From: Lewinellaceae bacterium
GTDB lineage: Bacteria; Bacteroidota; Bacteroidia; Chitinophagales; Saprospiraceae
Assembly: GCA_016713985.1 (NCBI GenBank)
Contig: JADJOD010000036.1
Span: 1 to 58,352, forward strand
DNA length: 58,352 nucleotides
Reading direction: 5' to 3'
Shown: piece after piece, positions 1 to 7,887 of the stretch
Layout: the number at the start of each line of letters is the position of its first letter
Position numbering within the stretch: the first letter of the stretch is position 1
Translations under genes and position numbers: made by a program
Notes under the pieces: generated by a model
Told to the model about the DNA's origin: nothing
The model's input: only the letters and a program-made list of their open reading frames with translations
Databases searched by the model: none

Positions 1-1825
1 CCGGCAGGTCGTAGCCAAGTCGTTTCTGGGTATATTTTTTCCAATACCCTGACCGTATTTTGCTGAAGAACAAAGCGGTTACCAGGAGTTTTCCTTTCAA
101 ATCGCTGGCCCCGAAAGGGCTTGGGCAGCCAGTTCCTGAGCGTACTGAGTCTTCCGTGTATGCCTGCAAAAGCACGGGACAATCATCAAGGAACTATTTC
201 GGCTGTACGGACTGCCGAACATAGTGACGGCAACGGTAGTCACGTCGTTCAGCCGCCGAACAAGGTTTATCTGGCTGTCGGTGAGGCCAAAATTGTCCAC
301 TGCTCCCTTGCGGGTGCCGTGAAAACTGACCAGCACACGTCGGAATTTGTCCGGGGTATCCAGGAGGCTGGTGGTGATCGTGGAGTCTATTTCTTTGCCG
401 GCATTAAAGTACGACATGGGTGCGTAATAGCCGCAGTAGGTTTGGAAAACGGTGCGGTTGGTATCCCCAGCGCCAGGGTGGCGAACCGGTATTATCCAGG
501 TCGGGGAAACCCGCAATGCCCGGATTGTCGCGCACGAGGGTAAGCGCTCGGCGATCAACCGGCGTTTCAAAGGTAAAGCTCCGGCGTGTTTACATCGCGC
601 CGGAGGCCAACTGGCTCGGTGAATTGGGGCTTGAAAAGGCCGAGCCGGTATTTGGCAACGCAACACGCGTTTTGACGCTGGCATGGATCGCTTCCGGTCG
701 AGTGTGCCGTTGGAAGCGCTGCAGGTATGGCAAGCATAGTGGCTGAAATATCCGTCGGCAGCAACACCATGTCATTTCCGGCGCACAACGCTTCGATGTC
801 GGCATCGGCGGGAAAAAACTTGGCTTTCACCCTCCATTTCCATCGCATCGGTCGCAGTAAGCCCTTCAAAACCAGTCTTTTTTTGCGCAGTAAATCAGCG
901 GTGCAGGGCGACTCAGCGAGCTGGGGCGGTTGGGGCCCCCCGGTTGTCGAGTGCCGGCACGTTCAAACGCGCCACCATCACCGGGCCGACGCCGGCCTGC
1001 GACAAGGCGGAAAGGAAAAAGTTCGAGACTGTCCAGGCCTTTCGAGGCCGAACGGAACAAGCGGCGGGTCAAAATGCGAGTCCGTATTGGTGTCGCCGTG
1101 ACCCGGAAAGTGTTTGGCGCTGGCCAGCAAACCGCCGTCCTGCAAACCCATCATGTACTGGAATGCTTTGGCCGTCACGTTATACCGATCTTCGCCGTAC
1201 GAGCGCTCGTTATTAACCGGGTTGGCCGCTTTGTTGTTGATGTCGGTATCGGGCGCAAAGTTGACGTTGACCCCCATACGCAGGCATTGGCGGGCAATTT
1301 CACGCCCCATGTCGTAGATGGGGCGGTTTTCCTGCACGGCCCCCAGCATCATGGCCCTGGGGGGAAAAACGGCGCTTCCACGGTACCGCATACCCACGCC
1401 GTTTTCAAAATCTGCGGCGTCATCAGCGGCAGGCGTGGACTGGCGGACTGGTAGCGGTTGGTCAGTGCAGCCTGTTTTCCACCGTACCGGCGAAGGTCGG
1501 ATTGAAAAAACACAACCCGGCGGGTTTGTAACGCCGGATCAGGTCTTCCACCTGCTGCTCGTAGGCCCGAGTCCTTGTCGTGGGCGCGCAGCATAAACAA
1601 TTGCCCGATGCGCTCTTCCTCGGACAAAGCGTTGAATACAGAATCCACCCACGACGCTTCACGCGGGTCGGGTGAATAAGAAAAGTCGAAGGGGCGATAG
1701 TCGTTGGCCGACAAGGCCAGCAAAGCGCCGATTATCAGGCGAGGGAGTTGTAATTCGATGCACGGGGAAGCGGTCAAGTTATTTGACCGTAAAGGTGGGG
1801 AAAAGTTGGGAAAGGTGGGAGTCAC
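1..1825 (-). pseudogene. Glycoside hydrolase family 3 (beta-N-acetylhexosaminidase-like), frameshifted and cut by the left window edge
   Basis: The protein is readable only by joining several frames. The N-terminal part near 1600-1700 reads EEERIGQLFMLRAHD, typical of the start of a GH3 domain. The piece at 978-1397 carries ASAKHFPGHGDT followed by DSH, the family signature of bacterial GH3 N-acetylhexosaminidases. The piece at 97-684 is the GH3 C-terminal domain, and bases 1-96 still read GKLLVTA and TQKRLGYDLP, the usual end of that domain. Bacteroidota homologues often continue into a serine-hydrolase (beta-lactamase-like) domain; that part would lie left of the window. A hydrophobic stretch near 1700-1740 could be a signal peptide. 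At least four frame changes occur, so it is either decayed or badly sequenced. Cleavage of amino-sugar glycosides, perhaps in peptidoglycan recycling, is a family-based inference. Confidence 0.75.
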
Positions 1826-1862
1826 TATGGGGGCAGATATAGGATACTACCTCAAAGCAGGA

Positions 1863-2477
1863 TTAAAAAGATATATTTTTCTGAGTAAAGCCCTCTACCT
1901 TCTTAATACCGTCCTCTTGAAACGGCACATCTCGATTTTGACCAATTGTCACCAGCAGGTATTCCTACAATCACTGAATCGCCTACTGATAACCGTGTAA
2001 TGACGTATTGTGCCGGGGCCCTGCGAACAATAGGGGAGTGGCAGTCACAGTTGCATTTGCAGGCAAAAAAACCGTGCGGCGAGATGGCTCGTCCTCCGGG
2101 GTGTAACGATTTGGTGTTGTACCGCCGTGCCCTCGGCTCTTACCAGAAGTAGTACCACTGCTTGGCCGGTCGAGTTACCGTACCGCCTACAGACACCAAC
2201 AAGAACCGCCGCTATTGCAGTAGTTGCAGTAATTACAATTCTTACAGGCCGTACAAGAGGCTGAACCAGTACATCGTCCCTCGTTGGTTACAGCACCTTT
2301 TCCTGTTACTGGTTTGCCCTCAGGATACGCGCAACTGACCTCTCCACGAGTGATGCATTCACTCATCGGGTACATAGAAGGCATCCATCCATTATTTAAT
2401 AATAGCCCGAAAAGTAAGAAAACGAAAGTGAAGGAGAAAAATCGCATCGCTTCATTTAGTGTTTTAAAAACCATCAT
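1863..2477 (-). pseudogene. Secreted Cys-rich protein with C-terminal bacterial SH3-like domain, frameshifted
   Basis: The start at 2477 gives a clear signal peptide or membrane anchor (FFSFTFVFLLFGLLL), then a region with ten cysteines ending in closely spaced pairs (CTACKNCNYCNYCNSGGSC). Removing one base near 2200 would change SCWCL-stop to SCGVC and extend the frame. Further down the same strand another frame reads YVITRLSVGDSVIV and AGDNWS, followed in a third frame by EGFTQKNISF and a stop at 1863. Together with a GPGT just upstream, this has the shape of an SH3 type 3 domain (NVR.GPGT..Y.VI..L..GD.V.V). SH3_3 domains usually bind cell-wall or other surface ligands. The cysteine cluster could bind metal or form disulfides; its role is unknown. 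At least three frame changes are needed. Confidence 0.6.
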
Positions 2478-2528
2478 CTTGAATCTTTTTCATCATTGAT
2501 ATTTCATAAAGCCTGACATAACCACATA

Positions 2529-3025
2529 CTACTGTAATTCTTTACCAGGTGTATTATCTGAAAATTCAATGCGAGTATTGCTCCAACCGCACCTTTTGTC
2601 CAACCCAAACGGCAGAGTTTAACAGCTTAACACCTGAAAGAGTACTTGGTCCAATTATACCTGTTGATGGGCCAAATAAATCTTCTAAATAACTTTGTAT
2701 AACAGTGAACTCGTCTGACGTATAATCTTTTTAGGGCTGACAAATTCTATTGATATATCAAATAGTTTATGCTCATAAAATGAAAGTACAATCTGTTGAA
2801 TTTCAATAGAGCCTATATGAGTAATATCTCCTCCTTTGTAGTAGTACTCATCAACACTTGCATAACTATTGTGTTCTTTTTTTTCCAATAGATTTAAATT
2901 GCGTTTCAGACATACCAAATTTAAAAATTTGGAATCCATATTTTTATCTAAATTACTCGTATTTTGAGAATAAAGCAGTAAATACTTAAACATGACAAGA
3001 GGATAAGGAAGAAATATTTCTTCAT
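2529..3025 (-). pseudogene. Unknown small secreted protein, frameshifted, AT-rich
   Basis: A start at 3025 gives MKKYFFLILLSCLSIYCF, a good signal peptide that breaks within 20 codons. The frame then resumes in the segment at 2685-2993 (DKNMDSKFLNLVCLKRNLN). It continues in another frame as SDEFTVIQSYLEDLFG and VKLLNSAVWVGQKVRLE, and in a third as IEFSDNTPGKELQ with a stop at 2529. The pieces join into one secreted protein of about 165 residues. I do not recognise the family. Three single-base shifts would be needed to restore it. The start codon lies about 25 bases from the left end of the IS630-type element, so the insertion sits exactly where this gene's promoter would be expected. Confidence 0.5.
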
Positions 3026-3050
3026 CTTAGTTGAGTTTTGGTTTACTATA

Positions 3051-4163
3051 GTCAAAGCGAAGTGGTTATGAACAGCGGTATAGCGGCGTCGGCTTTCGAG
3101 TCGCTGGAATTTGAAAGTCAAGTTGAATCAAGTTCTTTTTTGTATTGCTGTATATGTTCAAAAGAGAGAGTACAGTTTGCGAAAGTACTTAAAATCAGGA
3201 TAAAAGTGGTGTTGATGCATTTTTTTTCCGCAGCAACTTCCACAATCGTTCAATAAGGGTTCAAATTGGGGAATAAAGGCGGTAAAAAACTTGGATAATG
3301 CGCGGATTTTCCGTCAGCCAAGCCTGTAATTGAGTATTTCCGATAGTATCGGGCATTGTCGCCGATGACATAAATACGTTCTTTATCCGCATAACGTTGC
3401 TGGATTTTGTTAAGTGCAATAGTAGCCTCGGTGATGGTAGCTTCCGCCTCATGGATGATGACTTCTTCTGGATGGTGAGCGTTCATTGCCCCGTTAATGA
3501 TGATGCGTCGACGTCCGTGTTTACTCGGTATTAATTTGTCCTGACCCTTTTTGATCCAGGCATAAGAGGAGCGCGTATTGTGTTGAGGGTGAACTGCATC
3601 TGCGAAAAGAATAACCTCATTTTCAGTGATTTCTTCCAAAAATGGCTCAAATTCTACTAAAAATGCCTCTTGTTCAGATGTGTCTACATTCCCGGGTAAT
3701 TCCGATGTTTTCTTGTATACAAAATCCAGTTTTCTGCAAAATAGATCGAACCGCGCTTAAAGAATACTCTACCCCAAATGCCTGTAAAATATAGCTTGCG
3801 AACCTCTTGGGAGGTGCAGTAAATACCTTCGAAACTTGTTTCTCTATCGCTACCTTCGGGACTTAATTTGCCACTAAAAGGTACATAGTGCCGATCCAAA
3901 TATTTATCCAGCCCATCTTTGTCATACTTATGCCGACAGTTGGTAATTGTACCGCGACCAATACCCAGGATTAACTCAATCTCATCATAATCCTTACGCA
4001 TGTCCAACAAGATCAAGACCGACAATTTCATGTACGCCCCTTTGTCACGCGTATTTGCCCATTTTCCTCTATGACCACTCGGGCCTCTGCTGTTAAAAAT
4101 TGTCCAAATATCTTACAAAGTTATGATTTCTTGGCATCCCGTTCATAACCACTTCGCTTTGAC
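3051..4163. mobile_element. IS630-family insertion sequence, about 1.1 kb
   Basis: A 23-base sequence starting GTCAAAGCGAAGTGG at 3051-3073 is repeated exactly in inverted orientation at 4141-4163. Both ends are flanked by TA (3049-3050 and 4164-4165), the target duplication expected of the IS630/Tc1/mariner group. The match extends outward to 29 bases because the flanks read ACTATA and TATAGT, as if the element landed in the palindrome ACTATAGT. It contains one transposase gene on the minus strand. Length and end structure are typical of the family. The perfect termini suggest a recent insertion, although the transposase frame is broken as given. Confidence 0.85.
3118..4137 (-). pseudogene. 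IS630-family transposase, frameshifted
   Basis: The natural start is probably at 4137 (MPRNHNFVRYLDNF), followed after a shift by LTAEARVVIEENGQ and the helix-turn-helix segment DYDEIELILGIGRGT. The catalytic half lies at 3250-3639. It shows the DDE_3 pattern: FADAVHPQH (first Asp), VIGDNARYY (second Asp), and LPPLFPNLNP followed one frame over by IERLWKLLRKK (catalytic Glu). A last shift in a run of eight A leads to a C-terminal end YKKELDST with a stop near 3118. The restored protein would be about 340 residues, normal for the family. At least four frame changes are present, so as written it encodes no active transposase. Confidence 0.8.
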
Positions 4164-4224
4164 TATAGTTGCTTTTACCTTTATTACTTGAGTGCTTAAA
4201 TCAATCATAAAATTGATTTTTAAA

Positions 4225-4793
4225 TTATAAGATTCTCAATTTTTTTAGTTCCCAAAAGCATTTTGCCGTTATAGCAATATCTACAGCAGCATTATGAGCC
4301 TCCTCAAATCCTATCCCAAAGAGTTTGAAATGCAATTCGGATAACTTTGGCCATTTATAACCATAGTTTCCCATAATTGCGCAATAATTTGTGCTGCTCT
4401 CCATTGTACAAATCCGTTTTTTGGATTGGATAATATTTGGGAGGTTCTTCCTAATAAACTCTGCTCTACTATCTTTTCATCAAAACTCATATTATGTGCA
4501 ACAAGAAAATCCGCTTGTGTAGATAATTCCATAAATTCATCTAATATTTGAAGTAAATTTTCCCCTTTTGAATATGCGATTTCTGTTGTAATACCGTGGA
4601 TTTTAGAAGCCTCAGATGGTATTGTGTATCCTTCTGGTTTAACAATATAATCTTTGGCTAATATTTTATTCCCATTTGAATCAAAAAGGAGATATGCCAA
4701 TTGGACAAGCCTTGGCCAATTATTGGTATCTGTTACTGACGCTTTCCAGTTTTTGGGTAAGCCAGTCGTTTCGGTATCAAAAAAAAGGTACAT
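4225..4793 (-). pseudogene. DnaQ-like 3'-5' exonuclease, frameshifted near the C-terminus
   Basis: The N-terminus MYLFFDTETTGLPKNW contains the DEDDh exonuclease motif I (DTETTG). FLVAHNMSFDEKIV is motif II, with the second acidic residue in NMSFD. The frame is lost near 4380. The next frame reads WPKLSELHFKLFG and then EEAHNAAVDIAITAKCF, which supplies motif III (HNAAVD) with the catalytic His and Asp, ending at 4225. All catalytic residues are therefore present if one base is corrected. The family removes nucleotides from 3' ends of DNA or RNA. A stand-alone copy of about 190 residues is not the replicative proofreading subunit by context; its substrate is unknown. It sits in the AT-rich block beside the insertion sequence. 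Confidence 0.75.
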
Positions 4794-4936
4794 CGCAAAT
4801 ATTTATTGTTTATGTTGACATAGCACTCTTTGGTATTCCTTCTTCTCTAACTTAACCGTGTCGCGGAATAGTAAGCAAAGGAAGTCATACGGGTATTCAT
4901 TTCCCACGGCCAAAAATAGGCGCATCCGCCATCACT

Positions 4937-4992
4937 GCCAAGCCGCCTCCCCCAAAAAGGGTAGTTCTGTCAGGCGGGTGACTTTTTGGGGG
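4937..4992 (+). repeat. Copy 1 of a ~57-bp repeat flanking the toxin-antitoxin pair
   Basis: This begins with GCCAAGCCG and ends with TCAGGCGGGTGACTTTTTGG. It matches 5659-5716 in the same orientation, with the two ends best conserved and the middle diverged. It ends 3 bases before the toxin stop codon. Confidence 0.65.
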
Positions 4993-4994
4993 CA

Positions 4995-5381
4995 TCAAAG
5001 CGAGTGCGGGTCAATCACCGTCAACCCTGAAATGTTTTTGAGATCGCTCGTATTTCGAGAAACCAACTCGAAGCCATGTACAAGCGCGGTAGCGGCGATG
5101 ATGGCATCGGGCAGTTTGATTTTGTACTGCTTGCGCAAGTCAATGGTTTGATTTACAACGGGCTCGGCAAGTTCCAAAATGTCGGAATCATTCATGAAAT
5201 CGGCCAACAACTGGTAGGCAGTAGGAGGAGCGTTGTAGCCCAGCACTTCGATTTTGGTGATGACCGACACTTTCGGCACCTCGTTGACAATGCCATCCAT
5301 GAAGGTCATGCCGTTGGGCGGAAGTTTACCGGAGAGGTAGTCAATGACGGCGTTACTGTCAATCAGATATTGCGTTCCCAT
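4995..5381 (-). CDS. PIN-domain toxin, VapC-like ribonuclease
   Basis: The 128-residue protein starts MGTQYLIDSNAVIDYLSG, with the first PIN acidic residue in LIDSN. The second acidic position is in VITKIEVLGY and the third in LPDAIIAATALVHG, followed by LVSRNTSDLKNI. This is the ordered acidic pattern of VapC-type PIN ribonucleases, and the length is typical. Such toxins cut RNA (often tRNA or rRNA) with Mg2+ or Mn2+ when not bound by their antitoxin. The start codon lies inside the end of the upstream antitoxin gene (19-base overlap), so the two are translationally coupled. The gene is intact, unlike its left-hand neighbours. The RNA target cannot be read from sequence. Confidence 0.85.
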   Translation of the reverse strand: MGTQYLIDSNAVIDYLSGKLPPNGMTFMDGIVNEVPKVSVITKIEVLGYNAPPTAYQLLADFMNDSDILELAEPVVNQTIDLRKQYKIKLPDAIIAATALVHGFELVSRNTSDLKNISGLTVIDPHSL

Positions 5382-5599
5382 TCGTCGCGGCTTTCGGCGA
5401 TGTGCCGTTGGAGGGCTTCGCCGACTTCGGCGGAGAGTTTGCCGGCGTATTTGTCGGAAAGTCTCCCGACTACCGGAACAGTGTCAGGCTTGCCATTCGC
5501 TTTTGCAGGCACTTGCTTGTAGGCAATTTTCAGTCGATCCAACAAAGGCAACAGCACATGGAGGTCTTGCGGTTGTTTGATGTCTATGACGAGTTGCAT
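5363..5599 (-). CDS. Antitoxin partner of the PIN toxin
   Basis: This 78-residue protein starts MQLVIDIKQPQDLHVLLPLL and ends DEWERNI. It lies directly upstream of, and overlaps, the PIN toxin gene, the standard arrangement of type II toxin-antitoxin modules. The N-terminal MQLVIDI...LLPLLDRL layout resembles short Bacteroidota antitoxins that accompany PIN toxins. I see no confident AbrB, MetJ or Phd DNA-binding motif. Its role as antitoxin rests mainly on position and size. Autoregulation of a promoter upstream of 5599 is expected by family analogy only. Confidence 0.7.
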   Translation of the reverse strand: MQLVIDIKQPQDLHVLLPLLDRLKIAYKQVPAKANGKPDTVPVVGRLSDKYAGKLSAEVGEALQRHIAESRDEWERNI

Positions 5600-5658
5600 G
5601 GATAATTTTTTTACAAAATTACGGTTTTCTACAAAATTTCAGCACTTCCGCCCGTTTT

Positions 5659-5716
5659 GCCAAGCCGTATCCCCAATACAGCATAATTCTCTCAGGCGGG
5701 TGACTTTTTTTGGGGG
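5659..5716 (+). repeat. Copy 2 of the ~57-bp repeat flanking the toxin-antitoxin pair
   Basis: Starts GCCAAGCCG and ends TCAGGCGGGTGAC followed by a longer T run and GGGGG. It is a direct repeat of 4937-4992 and lies 60 bases upstream of the antitoxin start. Confidence 0.65.
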
Positions 5717-5733
5717 AGAGAGGTGTCCTCTAC

Positions 5734-5809
5734 TTTTGTCCTTCTGCCGGAATCCGTCCACCCTACGCGGGCGCACTACGAGCGGACGGATTCCGACAGA
5801 AGGACAAAA
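5734..5809. repeat. 26-bp imperfect inverted repeat (large hairpin)
   Basis: The left arm 5734-5759 (TTTTGTCCTTCTGCCGG...) and right arm 5784-5809 pair with one mismatch around a 24-base loop. The right arm is followed by an A-rich tract, so on the minus strand it could act as a terminator-like structure upstream of the antitoxin or downstream of the Uma2 gene. The 5600-5893 gap otherwise holds the repeat at 5659 and part of the duplicated segment at 5818. Confidence 0.6.
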
Positions 5810-5817
5810 CAAAAAAA

Positions 5818-5998
5818 ACGGCGCAAAAGGCATCCAAACCTTCCGCGCCGTCCCGCCCAACCGGCGGATGAGGACATCCGCCGTACAGGGAACTCATGGA
5901 ATACGCAAGCGTCGCAAATCCAGTTCTAAGCCTGCACAAACATCTTCGCCGGAGATCGTACGGTCAAAACCGGCCAATTCTTCTTTGGAACCATCGGC
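5818..5998. repeat. Duplicated segment, copy 1 (3' end of Uma2 gene plus flank)
   Basis: This contains GGCGCAAAAGGC, CGGCGGATGAGGACATCCGC and the last ~105 bases of the Uma2 gene. The same order of blocks recurs at 6651-6834 with scattered substitutions. Confidence 0.75.
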
Positions 5999-6604
5999 CC
6001 GGTAGATGTAAGTGATTTCTTTTTTTGGGTCGATCAACCAGGCGAGGCGTACGCCGTTTTTGATCCAGACATCGGCCATCTTGCGCTTTAAGTTGCTCAA
6101 CCGATCGCTTTCCGAGCGCACTTCCACCACAAAATCAGGCACGACACGTGCAAATTTTTTGCGTTCTTCGGGCGACAGAACAGCCAAACGTTCTGCCGAA
6201 ACCCATGAACCATCGGCGGAACGAGTGGAATTATCGGGTAGTTTAAAACCCGCGGAAGGGCTGAAAGTCAGGCCATTGTGGTGTTTATCCCACCACATAT
6301 ACAACGTAGAGGCTACGGCGTTTTCCCGAGCGCCTCCAAAAGTTTCTACAGGTGGCATGATAATGAGTTTCCCGCTTTTCTCTAGTTCAATGCGCAATTC
6401 AGGGTTGTCGGCGCAGAAACGGTAAAATTCCGCTTCGGTCATTTTGCGTGCATATTTGATCTCTGCATAGCCGCCGAGACTCCGGGTCTGTATCACCAAA
6501 TCCGGTTTTTCGGACGATGGTCCAGGGGCAGTTACGGTGCGTTTGCCGTTGCCTTTTCCCGATTTACCGGATTTTGTGCTCGTTCTGCCAGCCTTGGGTC
6601 CCAT
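5894..6604 (-). CDS. Uma2 family (DUF820) PD-(D/E)XK nuclease-fold protein
   Basis: I start at 6604 (MGPKAGRTSTKSGKSGKGNG), giving 236 residues; the open frame extends further up but the extra residues do not look like protein. After a basic low-complexity head of about 50 residues comes the family core: KMTEAEFYRFCADNPELRIE, KLIIMPPVE, then PDFVVEVRSESD and LAWLIDPKKEITYIYR. The D and the E in PDFVVEV fit the PD-(D/E)XK acidic pair of Uma2 proteins. The family is abundant in cyanobacteria and Bacteroidota and is predicted to be a nuclease, often with mobile DNA; biochemical roles are poorly known. A shortened relative lies immediately upstream at 6628-6876. Confidence 0.8.
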   Translation of the reverse strand: MGPKAGRTSTKSGKSGKGNGKRTVTAPGPSSEKPDLVIQTRSLGGYAEIKYARKMTEAEFYRFCADNPELRIELEKSGKLIIMPPVETFGGARENAVASTLYMWWDKHHNGLTFSPSAGFKLPDNSTRSADGSWVSAERLAVLSPEERKKFARVVPDFVVEVRSESDRLSNLKRKMADVWIKNGVRLAWLIDPKKEITYIYRADGSKEELAGFDRTISGEDVCAGLELDLRRLRIP

Positions 6605-6627
6605 ACAGTGAAATTTATGTAGCAAAG

Positions 6628-6876
6628 TTAGTTTTTTGGCTCGAAAAATAAAAACGGCGCAAAAGGCCTCCAAACCTTCCGCGCTGTTCCGCCCAAGCGG
6701 CGGATGAGGACATCCGCCGTACATGGAGCGTATGGAATACACAAGCGTCGCAAATCCAGTTCCAGGCCCGCGCAAACATCCTCGCCGGAGATCGTACAGT
6801 TAAAACCGGGCAAGTTTACCTTAGAACCATCGGCGGAGTAAATGGAATTGTCGGGCAGGCTGTGACCGTTAAACAA
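6628..6876 (-). pseudogene. Internally deleted Uma2 remnant
   Basis: The frame reads SLPDNSIYSADGSK, then NLPGFNCTISGEDVCAGLEL and DLRRLCIP, matching two separated parts of the neighbouring Uma2 protein: LPDNSTRSADGS in its middle and FDRTISGEDVCAGLELDLRR at its end. The intervening 73 codons are missing and the N-terminal half is absent. The stop that ends the intact copy is replaced by a Tyr codon, so the frame runs on. The joint lies on GAACCATCGGC (6824-6834), a sequence present twice in the intact gene (5988-5998 and 6207-6217). It begins 10 bases from the end of the carboxypeptidase gene. No function is expected. Confidence 0.75.
6651..6834. repeat. Duplicated segment, copy 2
   Basis: Same block order as 5818-5998, including GGCGCAAAAGGC and CGGCGGATGAGGACATCCGC, with scattered substitutions. 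It forms the 3' part of the Uma2 remnant and its downstream flank. Confidence 0.75.
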
Positions 6877-6885
6877 TGAAACACG

Positions 6886-7656
6886 TTACCGGCAATCCGG
6901 ATTTATTCCCAGCACATAGTTTTTCAAAATGCCGATTTCTGCTGCGGTTTCGTCGCCTTTAAATCCCTTGATCCGGGTGTCGTCGATGTCTTTCTGATAT
7001 TGTTCCAAAAAAGCCTTGCTCAGGGGGGTGTACGACCAGTGCCATTTTTCTTCGCGGTAACCATTGGCCCGGCCTGCAGTATAGGGCTGGCAAAAACCGT
7101 ATTCATGCGCGTGGACGGAAAGCCAGGCATAGGCTTTTTCAAAACGGCCGTTTTTTTCAAACGAGGGGTTGTTGAGGTCGTTGAGATCGACGTCAGTGCC
7201 CCAATGGTGTCGCGAAGCGCCGGGCATGGCCGAGTATTCGAGAATTTTCAGGGCGCGTTTTTTTGCCTCAGGCGTTTCTTGGGCGAAACGGGCCCATTTG
7301 ACTTCCCAGATGTCCCTTTGTCTTTCAAAACTACGGGTAGCGGAGATAATCTTTAACGTAATGCCTTCTTTTTCAGCGGCTTCAAACATTTTTTTATACG
7401 CTTCGAAAGTTTCTTTGCGAAGCATCATACCGGGTTTGTCGGAATACGGCTTTCCCACGGTTACAAAATCGGGCCGGGTTGCCGGGTCAAATTTTCCGAG
7501 CAGGTAGGCGCTGTCCGTACCCCCCGGAACCGAATCGCGTATTGCTCCGTTTGCCGGAACAGCCCTTGCAAGGGCCTGTGCGGAAGAGGATTCCTGCCGG
7601 CAATAAGTGGTAAAAAGCAGCAGTATAAGAGCAGGAAGAAGTGGACTTTTGAGCAT
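6886..7656 (-). CDS. M15-family D-Ala-D-Ala carboxypeptidase (VanY-like) lipoprotein
   Basis: Started at 7656, the protein begins MLKSPLLPALILLLFTTYCR, a lipoprotein signal with a plausible lipobox Cys. The catalytic domain shows ISATRSFERQRDIWE, SRHHWGTDVDLND with zinc-binding His and Asp, and REEKWHWSYTP with the third zinc His region, the classic VanY/DacB pattern of peptidase family M15B. Such enzymes trim the terminal D-Ala from peptidoglycan stem peptides in the periplasm. The length, 256 residues, is normal. It is not in an obvious operon: the Uma2 remnant follows and aspS is divergent. An upstream in-frame start at 7728 exists but would bury the signal peptide. Confidence 0.85.
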   Translation of the reverse strand: MLKSPLLPALILLLFTTYCRQESSSAQALARAVPANGAIRDSVPGGTDSAYLLGKFDPATRPDFVTVGKPYSDKPGMMLRKETFEAYKKMFEAAEKEGITLKIISATRSFERQRDIWEVKWARFAQETPEAKKRALKILEYSAMPGASRHHWGTDVDLNDLNNPSFEKNGRFEKAYAWLSVHAHEYGFCQPYTAGRANGYREEKWHWSYTPLSKAFLEQYQKDIDDTRIKGFKGDETAAEIGILKNYVLGINPDCR

Positions 7657-7769
7657 GATTTTTACAACAGCGGTGTTAAAAGATGCGGGATTTGCGGGCA
7701 AAAGTAACGAAATCCGCTGTTTATCCATTTTTCAAAAAACCTTAGCCGGTCTTGTGCGCCCAATTCAAT

Positions 7770-7777
7770 TACCTTTG
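7770..7777 (+). promoter_or_regulatory. Bacteroidota-type -7 box (TACCTTTG) upstream of aspS
   Basis: TACCTTTG fits the TAnnTTTG -7 consensus and lies 110 bases before the aspS start. A weak TTG lies 15 bases upstream at 7752, shorter than the usual spacing of about 19. Confidence 0.5.
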
Positions 7778-7887
7778 CGCCTCTTTTTTACCCGCCGGAG
7801 CCCGGAACTTTCGGGTGAAAGCGGTTTTATACCTCCCCAATACCACGATCATTCCTTTTTTCGAAAAACTACGATTAACATCATACC

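Noticed and set aside
1946..2152. 68-codon plus-strand frame in the SH3 region
   Set aside because: The minus strand reads as an SH3-like domain here, and the plus-strand peptide has no features.
4995..6876. TA pair plus Uma2 nuclease as a possible defence island
   Set aside because: The genes are adjacent, but nothing links them in one operon: repeats and a hairpin separate them, and Uma2 proteins have no established defence role.
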